Positions 12,101-25,700 of a stretch of 64,000 bases of DNA are shown here, piece after piece. The notes under the pieces are model-generated. The model had not been told where the DNA came from. It saw only the letters and a program-made list of their open reading frames with translations, and did no database searches. The stretch's first letter is position 1. Each line of letters begins with the position of its first letter. The DNA is from Ascidia mentula (lineage: Eukaryota > Chordata > Ascidiacea > Phlebobranchia > Ascidiidae): NCBI GenBank assembly GCA_947561715.1, contig OX387205.1, forward strand, positions 7,755,001 through 7,819,000, in the 5' to 3' direction. A program made the translations under genes and the position numbers.

Positions 12101-13768
12101 ACAGTTGAATTTAGTTAAATTAACTTTACCATTTGTTGCATTATGTTTCAGCCTAAATATGTCACAATTTCCCAACACATCTGGATTTACAACACCAACC
12201 AAAACTAAAGAACAATCTGCCGACACTTCTAAAAATGCAGTTGGAGTCATTTATCCTGCAGGTTTGTGTCAAGTTTTACTTGATTTGTTTTTGGCATAAA
12301 AGTGTGCTCTATTATAAGCAACGCAGAATTAACTGGTCCAACTTGGCTGCGAAACCTATTATAAGCAAATATTAATGGGTTGTTTAATGGAATACAATAT
12401 TCTGTAATTGATTTTGCAGTGCTTAAAGTTGTTGGAGAAAGACATTCACCCAACACCAATCAAAACATGAAAGATTATAGCACAGTAAAACTTTTTTTGT
12501 TTTTATGGAAGAATGAAGTAGCTGTAATTGTGTGGCAAAATTTAATTTGTTATCCAGATTAATTAAATATGCTACCTTATACCTTGTTACAATTAAGTTA
12601 TTCGACATAGAATAGAAAGTTGTTGTGTGTGTCACAGCATCGGTTAAATTTTTAAAAAGAACATCATCTGAATTTGCAACAGTTTCAATGCATGTGAAGG
12701 AGTCTCTTTGCTAACTGCACGCTTATTATTTCCAGCAAATATCTGACCTCAAAAAGGAAAACTTTAGTTTAAAACTTCGAATATTCTACATGGAAGAACG
12801 AATGCAGGAACAGTTTGATGGAGATCAAGAGCACCTCCTGAAAATGGTCAGTGTCCGCAAGGTTTTTGTTAATCTAACAACAATGTTAAAATGATAACTA
12901 ATTCCAAACCCCTTTTTTTTAAACAAGTGCCTTGGCTACCCTGAGAAATGCTCATTTATTTGTTTATACTTTTTACAATTCAATCCACAACCATTGTGCT
13001 TAATGTATTGTTTGCCAAAGGCAAATATTGTTTGGCTGGAGGAAGCCTCTTCTATCATGTCTTTTATGGCCACTGCTTCATTCCAATGGGCAAGTTTAGA
13101 CATAACTGCTGAAAGCTTTCGCAACTCATCCACAACAAATGAATTACAAATACCCCACTCATGGTTTACTGTTTTAAACAAATTTGCTCTCGCCAAACTT
13201 CCCATTAAAGATGCCGTAACTAGCTTGCTTGAAGCGTAGTTAGATGATGATTAGTGGTGGTGAACACTCTTACTTGGATTCTGTTATGTGGTAACTGCCA
13301 AACTATACTTTTGGACAATGGCGTCAAACTGTTTTAGAATTGGCAAAATTACACAGGTGCAATTTAGTGTAGTAAATGTAGGCAAATGTAATAAATAATG
13401 TATTTAAAACAATGTTCTACTGAAGAAAGAAAGCAATATAGTTAAACATTTGTTAAACACTTGTTTTCTTTAGAACATTGAACTGAAAGTGGAATGTGAC
13501 AGCCTAAAAAAAGAGCTACATGACAAAAATGATCTTCTTATCAAAGCTTCGTAAGTTGCAATTAGTTGTTAGGTTGAATGGTCAATAAATTTTTTTGGGT
13601 TAAATGTTGAAATATATGTGTATTAAATAATCTTTTTATTGAAGAAATGCAGTGGCGTGCATAGAATCCGCCAGCCCAGCTGAAATGCAAAGAGCCAGAA
13701 GTGAAGCAGAACATGAAGTAATTCAACTCCGTGAGATGATGAATGATAAAGTTCAGTTTGCTGAAAAG
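9193..13768 (+). CDS. CDK5RAP2: CDK5RAP2 exons 1-6, N-terminus with CM1 domain
   Basis: Exons: 9193-9245, 12152-12261, 12420-12484, 12736-12846, 13474-13550, 13645-13768. Exon 1 ends in AG and exon 2 starts with C, giving a Ser across the 2.9 kb intron. Exons 3-5 encode CM1: NMKDYSTQISDLKKENFSLK followed by LRIFYMEERMQEQF, then NIELKVECDSLKKEL, almost identical to human NMKDFENQITELKKENF and following. CM1 is the gamma-TuRC-activating motif shared with centrosomin, pericentrin-family proteins and fungal Mto1. Confidence 0.93.
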
Positions 13769-16700
13769 GTACAATATTTCTTTGTATAACTTACTTGCCA
13801 AATGCCAACATATTCCTTAAAAAGCACTTTGCAAAAAAAACATTATGATAGAACTCTTCGCAGAGTATGTATCTTTCTTATCAGGAAAAAATGTATTACT
13901 GTAGTGTCTGTATATTAAGTTTATGGCCGAACTCTATTTAAATAACAGGAGTCAGGCCACAAAAATGTGTTTCGCCAGGTCATAGGTTGTGCACCTTTGC
14001 CATAAAGTTTAACTGTTTAAAATCAGGAATTGAGAGCAACAAAGCAAGATGCTGAAGACTGTTTGCAGCAAGCACTTCACATGCGAAAACAACTGGAAGA
14101 AATGACTGAAGAAAAGAAGCAACTGCTTGATGAATTGCAGCAGGAAAAGGACACAGCTCAAGAGTTAAGGGACCAGCTCGCAGCCAAACCTCCAGGTAAT
14201 TTGAAATAACTTTGACTATATACAACTGCGATGCAAGTTTGTGTCATAGAGTGTTTTATAATTTGGATTTCATTGTGGGACCATTTTTGTGTTTTAGATA
14301 ATTGGGTGAGTGAAGATCAGAAAAAGAAGCTTGATGAGCTGGAAGAACAACTAAAAGACCTTTGCAATGAACTAGCAACTAAAGATAGGTATATATGTGT
14401 AGTATTTTGGGTTTGGTACAAAATTGCTAATACAAACATATTTTTTCAAACTAATACAAACATATTTTTTCAGCACAATTTCTCAATTAAAGAGTAATTT
14501 AACTTCAAAACAAACTCTTATTGAACTTCTAAATGAGGAGAAAGAAACAGTATACAACCAAGAAGTTGTTCCACTACAGAAGGAAACTGAACACCTGCGG
14601 AAAAATCTCAAGGTGTCTTATATTAAAATGTTGAGCCTTTTACTGATAATACTGATAATAAGTTTATTAATATCATTATTTAGGATACTGAGGACAAATT
14701 AAAAGAATCTCAAAAGCGAGAAGATGCTTCGCAAACAGCATACCAGGTAACATTTATTTTTAACCAATTCTTCCTTGATTTGCCTTATGATATAATCATT
14801 CCTTTTATTTTTTATTGTACAATATGAATATATAAGCTGATTCAACAATGTTGATTAAACTCTGTGTAAACCCTTCTCTTTCTTATTATGCCAAAGAAGA
14901 AATAAAACAATATATACACTGAAAATGTTTTTCTTAATAATATGTATAATTGTATGTGTTGAGTGTTGAGTTGAAAGTAGTCCCATGTATGTTCAGTAAA
15001 GTGTGTTGTCTCATTGTGGAATTGGTCAAATTTTTACATGTTTGGTGGTGGGTAGAATATTGTTATTTGTTAATCATCAGGAAATGCTGATGTTACAAGA
15101 TGAATATCAGGTAATATGTCTTGCATCTTGGATATATTGGATTATTTTTATCGTGGCATGAAGCAGTTGTATTTTATAAAACCCTTTTTGCTGGTTTTAA
15201 TGGATGTATATGTTCATGGGTTTTAACAGATGCATTTAGGTCATGTACCAGCTTTTTGGTTAAATTTATTTTGAAATTAAATGAATTTTTGGTTTTACTC
15301 TGAATAAGAGTGTGTGACACCTTATGTTACCTAAATATTTTATGCATGAATTGAAAGTTTAATATTCTAGTTGCTGTGTGTGTGTTTTGTTTGTTCATTT
15401 TGTATCCAGTTTAATATTTAGCTTAAGTTGGTAGTAAACATATACAGAACTTGGCATGTGGATAATTGTTGTCGGTGTACTTGCATGAATGTTTATGGAT
15501 CTAGTCCCAATGTATTTGAAGCTTCATTTTGTCCAACTGCACCACATCAAGAAATTTTGTTTCAGATAAAATTGGATTAAACTATTGCAGGAAACCTCTT
15601 TAACTCAAATAATATTATAGATGTTGTGATGTTTTTTTCATAGGAATGTTAAAAACTTGTTCAGCTATAATTTATTTATTTGAGAATGTTTTTAGGATCA
15701 CATAACTGAACAACAACAAAAATTGGACGAATACGAACTGGCAACAAAACAAATTACTGAAGAATTAGAGAAGAGGGAAACTGAAGTTAAAGTAAGAACA
15801 AAGATGAATTAAATCCAATCGCATTGATTTCCAAGTTAGGACCTGCATAGTGGGGCGATCCTGCCTTGTTATGCATTAAACACTTCTGCATTAATCAAAT
15901 ATAAATGGGAAAATTTAGGATTTGAGGGAAGCACTGGAAGAAACAGAAGACAGTTTGAAAGAACTCAAAACCAAGATTGATGCTCAGACTGAGGACAGCA
16001 AAAATTTAGATGAACAATACAAAAAGGATATAAACAAACGGGATCGTGCAATAACAGTATGTTTGTCACTAGTAGAGTAATGAGCTATATCTAACTATGT
16101 GTTTTCACCAGGGTCTAACACAAATCATAAAGAAAAAAGATGAAGAACTCCAAATGATAAGTGATGAATTACAAAACTATCAGAGAAAAGAAGAAGAATT
16201 TCTCACTATAATATCAAAACTTGAAAGAAAGAAGGTTTTGAAATAAATTTTGCATTTTTGTGTGAATTGGAAGTCTTGTGTAAATAATATATGTAAACAA
16301 TTTGTGTTTGTGGTGCTTCTTTAGTTTAAAATTTTTGTTGACTTGGAATAACCTTGTGTTTGTGGTCTGCAGCCACACTCCCCACCCAAAGATTCTTTGA
16401 TTGCTGCTTTAAGAAGTCAGCTCAAGGAAAGTGATGCTGCTCTGCAGGTAAGACAACATTTCTTCCATTTTTTATATGTTTATGTAACATAGTGTTACTT
16501 TACTAGGATGCTTTAGATGAAAAACTTCATTCTGAAGATGAACACCAAAAGTTTAAGAGAGAAAGTAACAATCAAGCAAGAGAGAAAGATAGAATAATAG
16601 AAAGCTTGCAATCACAGGTTTAACTAATATAACACACATTTAAAACTGTAATGAAATAATTATGTGCCAATTTAAATCTTATAAACCTTTATATTTTTCT

Positions 16701-19700
16701 GAAAAAGATAATGAAATTACTTTTGTTTTTAGTTGGCTGATTATGCGGAATCGATATCGAGCCTTGATACACAAATCAAAGAGAAGGACACAGAGTTGCA
16801 ATCTGTAGCAAACAAATACAAATCCTTGCTTCGACAGTTAAAGGTGGAAACTAGCTAAAGTTGTTCCCACACCGATTATTACAATATTTTTCATTTACCT
16901 AGTCTAAAGAAGATGAGTGCTTGAGGGCATTACGTGAAAGAGATGAATGGCAACAACAATTCCAAGAAGAAAAAGAAAAGTTTATTGAAATGACAAGACG
17001 AACATTGCGCCGTCGCTCAAGCAGTGATTTTGGATCTATCACCAGTCTCATTGAAAATGACTCAGATTCCAAAAACAAGTTATTTGAGCAAAAGTTGAAG
17101 CATTTGGAACAAAGTCTTGAGGTTTGAACAAAAACTGTGTTTTGTTTTAAAATTATCCATTATTTTTTATGTATCTTTGAAACTGCTGAATTTAAACATG
17201 GGTGCATGTGCATGACTCTATGTCGAAAACCTTATTGGTTCTATCAGTGCCCATGCTATTTTACTTCTGTTGTTTGTTGTTTATTTACGTAGTTGTCCAT
17301 TGTTCCAAAATGAAATTACTTGAACAAATTTCAGGAAGCAAACATATCAAGGAATGAAGCCTGGGCCAATCTTGAGAAAGTTAAAAGTCAACTTACCCGA
17401 GCATTGCAAGCAAGGGAATCAGACAATGATAAATCTCAACAAAAACTTGCTCATCAAGATGTTAAAATTCATAGGCTTGAGGAACTTGTAAAGAAAAAAG
17501 AAGAAGAAATAGAAGTAAGACTGGTTCCTTAAATGCAGCAGAATCTAGCCTTTAAGTAGGTATTGTCTTCCCACCAACGACACCAATGTATTAGGGTATG
17601 CATTTAATTGTTTGAAACAAAATGTTTCATGGTGAAGTCAGCTAGAAATTGAAGTATGTTTATTTCCCATGTAAAAGTTTAAGACTTCCTTCTGTTATAG
17701 GTATTATTCATGGTTAAAAAAAAGTCAAGCAAAATACTTTCTTGTAATATATTAATTTTTTTTTTCCTTTTTGTGTGACAGGATTTGGAAGCAAAATTAA
17801 AGTGTGAATTGGATCACCTCACACAGTAAGAACTTCATTTTTATCACAGTCGAAATTTGGATTATTTACCCATAGGCGTATCCAGGAATTCCCTGGTTTT
17901 GCTATGGAACACTCGATACGAGTTTTAGCTGTAGAACTTGCGCCGTAGTTTTATTACCACGACTTTGAAAGAAAGGCTTGAATATATTTGTTAACTAAGA
18001 GGGATTGAATGTGTGGTAACAATGCCAAGTGTTCTGTAACAACGCTCCCTGTTTGGAAACAATGGCTATTGCAAGCATATGGTTTTTAGGTCAACGTTAA
18101 AGAAAGTTTTTGGTTTTCACAGGGATTTTGACAAAAAATTACAGTTACGTTTGTTTAACTATAAAAACATACAAAAATATTTCACAAAAGTAAGCGGTCC
18201 GGACCCCTTTTGATGTAAAATTCATACTTTTTAGTTCAAGCGAAGATGGAACAGATTTAAAAAAAAACACATTCAACTTTCAGCAACAAATACACAAACT
18301 ACTAAAAAAGATTGCTTCCAGGGACAAGACTATACAGGTCTACATAAACTGCAGTTATTTCTTGCTGTTTTTAATTTGGTTTCTTGAAAGATAAGTTTTA
18401 ACTATCAAATGCCTCAATATTTTTAACACAAAAAAAAACAGGATCTGAAACGACAAAAGCAACAAAGAATCCACACAAGCTTTTATGACGAATTGACATC
18501 AGAAAGTGGGTCAGTAAGTGATGAGGTGGATGATGAGTTTGGTTTTAACTTTCATTCGTCTTATCATTATCGGCCATCAAAATCTAAACAACACAAACTG
18601 AGGTCAGTTGCTAAGTTACTATTTTATTTGTTATTTTCTTATCAGTAAGACATCAAACATATTTTTGTAATTTAAAAACTTTTAGTGAAGAAATGCCAAC
18701 ATTTTACCCATTTCTTTTCAGACCTAAGCGTAATCAGATAAATGAAGTTACAAATGATGGAATTGCTGAAAAACCTCTGAAGCAACCACATACCACTGCA
18801 AAGGTACTTGTACTTAACTCACAAACTTCACATTGAATGTTACAATTGAATTTTAACAGAATCTTGCGGCAAACCAAAGCCTTACAAATACATTTGTCCT
18901 CCCCCTTGATCAAACATCATATCTTGGAATGCCAGATGTTTACAGAAGTCCTGAACTAGATTCAGACAAATCATTTGACTTTAATGATGATATTATTAAA
19001 CTAAGGGAAATTCTTCATCAAACAAGGTAAGTGAAATGCTATGTTTTTAATAAAATCGTTTTATGTTATATTTAGTAATTTAAAATAAAGATTGACAGTG
19101 GACTGGTTCGGATACATAGCAATTGTTTTCTTTAAATTCCTTCTAATGTTTACGGTTACTATTGAACATGTATCAACTACCAGCTCACCATTGTTCTTGA
19201 GAAATGTCCAGGGACAAAAGAAGTAGCCTTTTTCCTAATCTAATTGTTCAATAGCCTGTAAATGCCATAAAACCCATCTCAGTTTATAACTTGGACAAAT
19301 AGTTCAACTCATTGTTGCTGAATTTGGACTTTCCACAAACATTGCTGGGAATATTATTGTGTAGGGAGGAATTGTCGAAAGCAGTTCGTGAAACAGCTGA
19401 TCTTAAAAAAGTATGCGATGATCAAAACAAAAAAATTAGGGATCTTCAGGCAAATTTGACTGACCAAGTTGCAGAGAAACAGAAGTTGGTGAATGATCTT
19501 CACATAAAGACCAACAACATGTAAATAAAAAAGGCAGTGTGTCAAAAACCGCAAATAGTTTTAAATAAATTTCATTGTAGGATGGAGAAGGAGTCAGAAA
19601 TACTGGGGTTGTTGGCCAGAATTAAAGATAACCAATCAAAAGGAAAAACATTGATCGATGATGACATGAATGGATTAGGTACTGATGATGATGTGTCCGT

Positions 19701-22700
19701 TGCGTCATCGCAACGCTCTAGGTAAACTTTGGTTGGAGGAATTTTTTTTGTCCCAATTTCTGTAATTATAATGTACATTTGTGTTCAGAATTTTGTCCGG
19801 GGATGAATATGATGGAATGAGCAGTCTCAAGAGAAAGGAGCTGTTCGATGTCATCACAAACTTAAGGAAGAAGTTGACCAATGCTGAAAAGGTTTTTATT
19901 TTAATTATTTTATTTGCTTATTGTTTTATGTAAGCTACGTACATATTGCCACTGATTTAACCTTTCATGTTTGTTTAGGTTAATGATCTTTTGAAGCAAG
20001 ACCTTCAGCATCAGGCTGCGATTGTGAAAGAACAAGCAGATATATCCATGGCAAATCCTATGCTTGTGGATGAATTATCAGCAGAGGTTCAGAGATTGAA
20101 AGCAAAACTGGAAGAGAATGAAAGGTGGGGTAACTTTTTCAATTTTTTGCATATTTTTATACCTTTCTTGTTGCTTTGTACAGAGCTCAACCTGCCAATC
20201 ATCAAGGCTTATTGAAGAGAACCTCTTCATTATTGCGAAGTAAACTTCCTGTTCCGAAAGACAAAGTAAGTTGATTGTTGTTTTCATTCTATTTACAGCA
20301 TTATACAAATACAAAAATTCAAAAAATAGAACATTCAACATTTTGTTAAAAGGAGCAAGTATTGTGATGCATAATATTGGGAAGTGAGCAAAGGTTATCG
20401 TTTTGTTCAGGTTGGGGGTAGTTTCAGTGGAAACTCTTTACAGCAGGAATTGGAACGAACCCGCTTACAAAACAGAAAGTTAAATGAAAGACTCGCATCC
20501 ACTGAACAAACTGTAAGACAACAATCTGATAAACTCAACAAGTGCAGACAGGCATTAAGTAAGTACTGTTTGTGAAAGTTTACCTGTAAATGTTGTCAAA
20601 CTACACTTATGACAACATGTTTGCTGTGGACAGAAACACTTTAAAAACAATCACTACTACTTTTTAGGAGAGGCTGGTATTGCCAGTCCACCATCTTCAC
20701 CGATCCGGGGAGCTCGTAGCGTTCCAAATTTATTCCAAGAAAGTCATGGTATTACTATCTCGGAATTGAAGCCTTATGAACGTGAGTCAATATTAATATG
20801 TATAAAGAAATCCTCTTCAATGTGAATTTATGTCCAATTTAAGGTGAAAAAGTTCATTCAACACAAGACCATTCATCAAGCTCGAGTTCAGACACCAGTG
20901 ATGTTGCCACTCAAACTTCTGGTACAGATAGTGGAATAGTGGCCGTCTCCCCCAAAGTTGAACAAAAGTTAGTTAAACATATAGGGTGTGCCTCCATGAA
21001 TACATTGTGATGCAAAAATACTGTCTAGGGACTTATTGATTGATGTGTAACCTTTCAGTTAGGTAATGCAATTGATTTTTCTCCTGGGAGGTTTGTGTTG
21101 CTCAAGGCAGCAAAGCGTAGTTGGTGGCAGCTGTTGGGAGATAAACTTCTTGTAGGTTCTAAATACAAGTTATCTTTATTTTTATGAGTTGAGAGAGAAT
21201 CATTTGAGCAGACAAAGAATTAATTTTGACCCTTTTTTTAGGTATAACTCACTTATTCAAGCACAAGCAAAAGAGTTATCAGAAATTCGACAACAGATAA
21301 ATAAAGCAAGAGAAAACACAGTTTCTTTAGAGTCTGAAATGGGTAAGAATTTAGTTTGGTCTTTTTGTGTTATTTCTTTGTATATATGTGTTGATGTTAA
21401 TGTATAACAAGTATGTGTATCTTTCAGATGTTTTAAATCGTTATGTTGAGTCTCTCCTTGTGTCATTTAACAATGCTGACACTGCGCTTGTAAATGGTGT
21501 AAAAAGTGAGATTGAACATAGCAGGTCGTTAATCAAGAAGCTACGGAATGGGTTGTCAAGTTAGTAAACTGGCATTGATTCTTTAAATTATATTCAATGG
21601 TAAATAATGTTGTTGTATGTTTGTAGATAATGCTGGTGAGACATCAAACTCTGAAAGTGAAACACTCTACTCTTCAGATAATGAATCAGTCGTCAAATCT
21701 CATTCAACACAAGTTCAAAGGTGATTAAAAGATAACTGTACATTTGTTTGTAGCAACACTGGAACATTTTTTTGTTTGGCCCTATTTGAATAACTGAATC
21801 TGTTGGGCCCAGACTTACTCAGCAACTACATGAGAACAAAATTTACATCAATGAACTGAAAAATCAGTTGGAAGCAGTTAATGGAACTGTGGGTGGGAAC
21901 GGAGATGAAAGCCCACCTTTCTCCACAGAAACTTACACTGCACAAATATGGCTAAATGATCCAATCCACAATTCATCTCAATACTCGTCACCAGCTGCTA
22001 ATTCAACCAACAGCACAAAACCAGTAAGAATCGTTTAGTGTTGAATTACAAACCAGTTTTTACCTCCATTTTCATGTTTTACTTGTGTTTACATTTAATT
22101 TTGCCTGTGCAGACACGTGACCAGTTACAAAGACTTACCGGAGTCAACTTGATGACGTCATCGTCTCATCCCTCATTGCGGTCAGCGCAGGAGGAAGAAT
22201 TGTTTGTTGATCAAGGAGAATCGTCACGCCTTCCTTCGGTTCTTGTAAGTTTTTCATTCACACGTTTTTTTCACGTTTTAGTTTTGTTTATTCCACTGCG
22301 TGTATTTTGACAGACCGACCATGATGATAAATTTGCGGCGTTGCCAAGTGCCCTGGAGAATACAACCCAGAGATTGTCCTGGCCACTAGCACAAAATTTA
22401 GTTCAGCCTTCAGGTGGGAGGTCTCCACGGAAGTCGATGCCCATGTACCAGAAAACTATCGCTGTTACTGAGTATTTACCTCCTGGGGCCAAAACCAGAA
22501 AAGGTTTGTGTTTAACAAAACTGACAAAAAATTCGTGATACCTAAAATTGTGATAATCCTACCTGAGACCAACATAAGTACAAGTTTATTAAAAACTGAA
22601 CATTTCGTGAAGTTTCGTGTCTTAAACTTAAGGAAGTAGTGGCGAGGATCGGTTGCTTGGTAACAGAAGACAACGTTTACTCACCAACAACGATGAGGCT

Positions 22701-25700
22701 GAATGTACGGCATCGTATGGTGGTGCGTGGTTGGTCGGAACTCCGAACAAACACGAAACGATCTTTAATTCGCCCAAATACAGAACAAGGTTAGAAAGAA
22801 TGCAAGAAAAAGGAGTAGCGAATTTTTTAACATTTTGCGGGATTTCAGCCATAACCGAGTCCCACCAAGTTCATGCGATGACGAAATCGGTGACGACGAA
22901 CATCGTTTTGCACGGGAGTTGGATCGACTGCGAAGAAGATTGTCCGACAGCAAGCGAATAAACCGGTAACAGAGCAATAAAAATTTCAGTGCCCAAATCC
23001 AGTGTTTTTAGGAAGCCTAATGTGGAATTTGTTGTAATTGTACCTCCACGCCTTATGCTGAGATTTTTTTCTATAGAACGTTGAAGGAGGAATTAGAGCT
23101 GGCAACAAGAAGCTTGCAGAGAGCAAAAGAATCTGTCGTTCCTGGATATCAACGATCACCAAATCGAACCACCGGTAAAATTTTGTCCGCACATTAACAT
23201 AAACACTGACAGCTACCAATCGAAGGAATGCTTTTAGCTGCTGAATTTAGCTTAAGATTGCATTGTGTAAATAATGGATGATCATCTGCAACGGCGCTCG
23301 TTACTTATTCATGCGTTTTGTCCGCTTGAGTGTCCTCATGGGAGGGTAGTCTCTTAAATTCGGGACTAACATGCACAAGCTGGTCGGTATTCAATTTTTT
23401 TTCGGTGAAGGTGAAAAAGAATGTAAGAAGTTCAGGGAATATTGCGAGTTGTCATCATTATCGCAACGCGGGTAAATTTAATTTTTAAGTAAAGAAAATG
23501 GATTGAGCTGGAATAACAGGGACAACTCAGCAGCGGGTGATTTTTTTGCAGACATGTTGGCTCAACACTTAAGCGAGATTCGCGGTTTAAGACAGAGATT
23601 AGAAGAAACCATTGCAACAAATGATCGCTTAAGAGTGAAACTTGAAGAGAGATTAAAACAAGCGGGTGCCAATCCACCAGATCACCGTAAGTGAAAAATA
23701 TGAAATAATTACAATGCATGTATTTGTAGTTAATTGTTTTTGATCCAGTTTCGGCCAACATCTACCTCTCACCCGAATCTCAGTTTCCTCCCTCTCATCC
23801 GACAGACTTGCATCAACGTGTGAGAAATCTTGAAGATGAAAACGCTAAACTATCCCAGCAACTTGTTGCTGCCAAGAAAGGTAATGTCTAATTTTTGTTG
23901 TGTCTGATATTGTTAGTTTGTTTTACGCAGGCCTAATGCACAATATTGTCACAAAATATTTTTGTAATATTTGCATACTTTTTGCACTAATGATGAACGC
24001 CATTCGTTCATTGCCACTGTGCTCACGTGTATATATTTTGTTCTAAAAATTTTAAATCCACAGTTGATTTAACTCAATATTACTCAACAGACGCATCACA
24101 TCAACAAAGAAACCTCGAACACCAACTGCAAGAAAAATCGAGTCAGACCGATGTGTTGGGTAACCACATCGACCAGTTGCAGAGAGAATTACAACAACAG
24201 AACTTGTTTGTAAGCTTTCAGCAAATGCAGAAAATGTTTAATTTGCTTGCTTTCATTTTTACTAACATATCCCCATTTCTCCACAGAGCGAGCGATTGGC
24301 CACTGAGCTCGCATCAAGTGACCAGCAGTTGCGTCAATTGAAATTACGAATGCCCGAAACCGAGAGAGAAAAAGAGGCGGCGGTAGCTGATTTTAAGCGT
24401 GAAAAAGATGTTGCAAATCGGTACGAGTTGTGTTTGTAGTGTATTAGTTATTGGCGAGGATATAACCCAAAATATAAAGTATAATAGGCACATAATGCTC
24501 TCGGGTGCATATAATTACCAAAGCTTGTTTAACAGGTTGAAGAAGGATATGACAGTATTGCAACGTGAACTTCTTGAATCGCAAAACTTGGTTGACACAC
24601 TCAAGTCAGAAGTTGCTTTACACGAAAAACTGTCAAGGACTAATTCCATGGCAGGTACTAAATGATTTCATCGATCTTTATTATAATATATCTCTCTAAA
24701 CACTGAAACTTATTTGCAGAACATAGCGACGTTGAAAGAAATCTTGATCTAACCGAACTCCTGCAGGAGATTAGGTGTTTGCGGACTCAACTTGAGCGAA
24801 GTATTGACGCAAACAGCGCTTTGCGAAGACAGCTTGAGGAACAACTTAAGGGTGATAACCCTGAGCATGATCCTGTGCTTACAACAATCAACATACATCA
24901 CCTCACACCGAGGGGAAAATCATCTCGCCAGGGTTCGCCCAAGTCAACTCACAACAGCGCAAGACGGAAGCTGAGATTGGGTAATTTGATTTTGTTTATT
25001 CTGGAAAATGTCAAATGTTGTTGTTGCATTTAAATTGTTATGTGTTGAATTATCTAGGTGTCAAATTTGTGTTGCAACAAACACAATTGTATTTTTTTAT
25101 AATTAGATGTTGAAGGCGGGAGCACTCTAATGACTCCACCAGCCTCTGCATCATCTGGGGCAGAGGATCATCTCAACAAGTTCTTTCCTAGTGATAACCA
25201 GCAGAACCAATCCTTCCCTAAAGACAAGCCTTACTTCTGCAAAGGAGGTAAGTGTCGATTTTTTTGCATTTAAGTCTGGCTTCTACCTAAGTTTTTTGTT
25301 TCACAGGAAAATATACAATGTGTAAAAGTGATGTCTTCTCACGCCTGCAGAAGAACTTGCTGGACAGTGGTGTGCTGGTTCATTCAATGCACGAGAACAT
25401 GAGTAATGGACACATACAGAAGGTATGAAACTTATCTTTTAGACTAGAAATTCTGTTATAACGATATCTTTCCTTCTGCCAGACACCAGACAGAAAGGCC
25501 ACAAAAGAACTTTCTCGGCGATTGCAAACTTTGCTTCAGCACCTCGCCCAAAACGACAGACTTCTGGAAAAGTTTTGGCCAGTCGACATTTCCCCTGCTA
25601 AGTTACCACTGAACGGTCGCACAACCTCCTTTAGTTCGTCGGGTGTAGCCACTGGAGGGCACTGTTCATGCTCAGGTTCGGAAGCTGCAGAAGCAGTTAG

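Noticed and set aside
13645-13680. 'cagtggcgtgcatagaatccgcc' looked like a transposon end
   Set aside because: It is coding sequence of CDK5RAP2 exon 6, in phase and matching the human KAVESLAEAG region.
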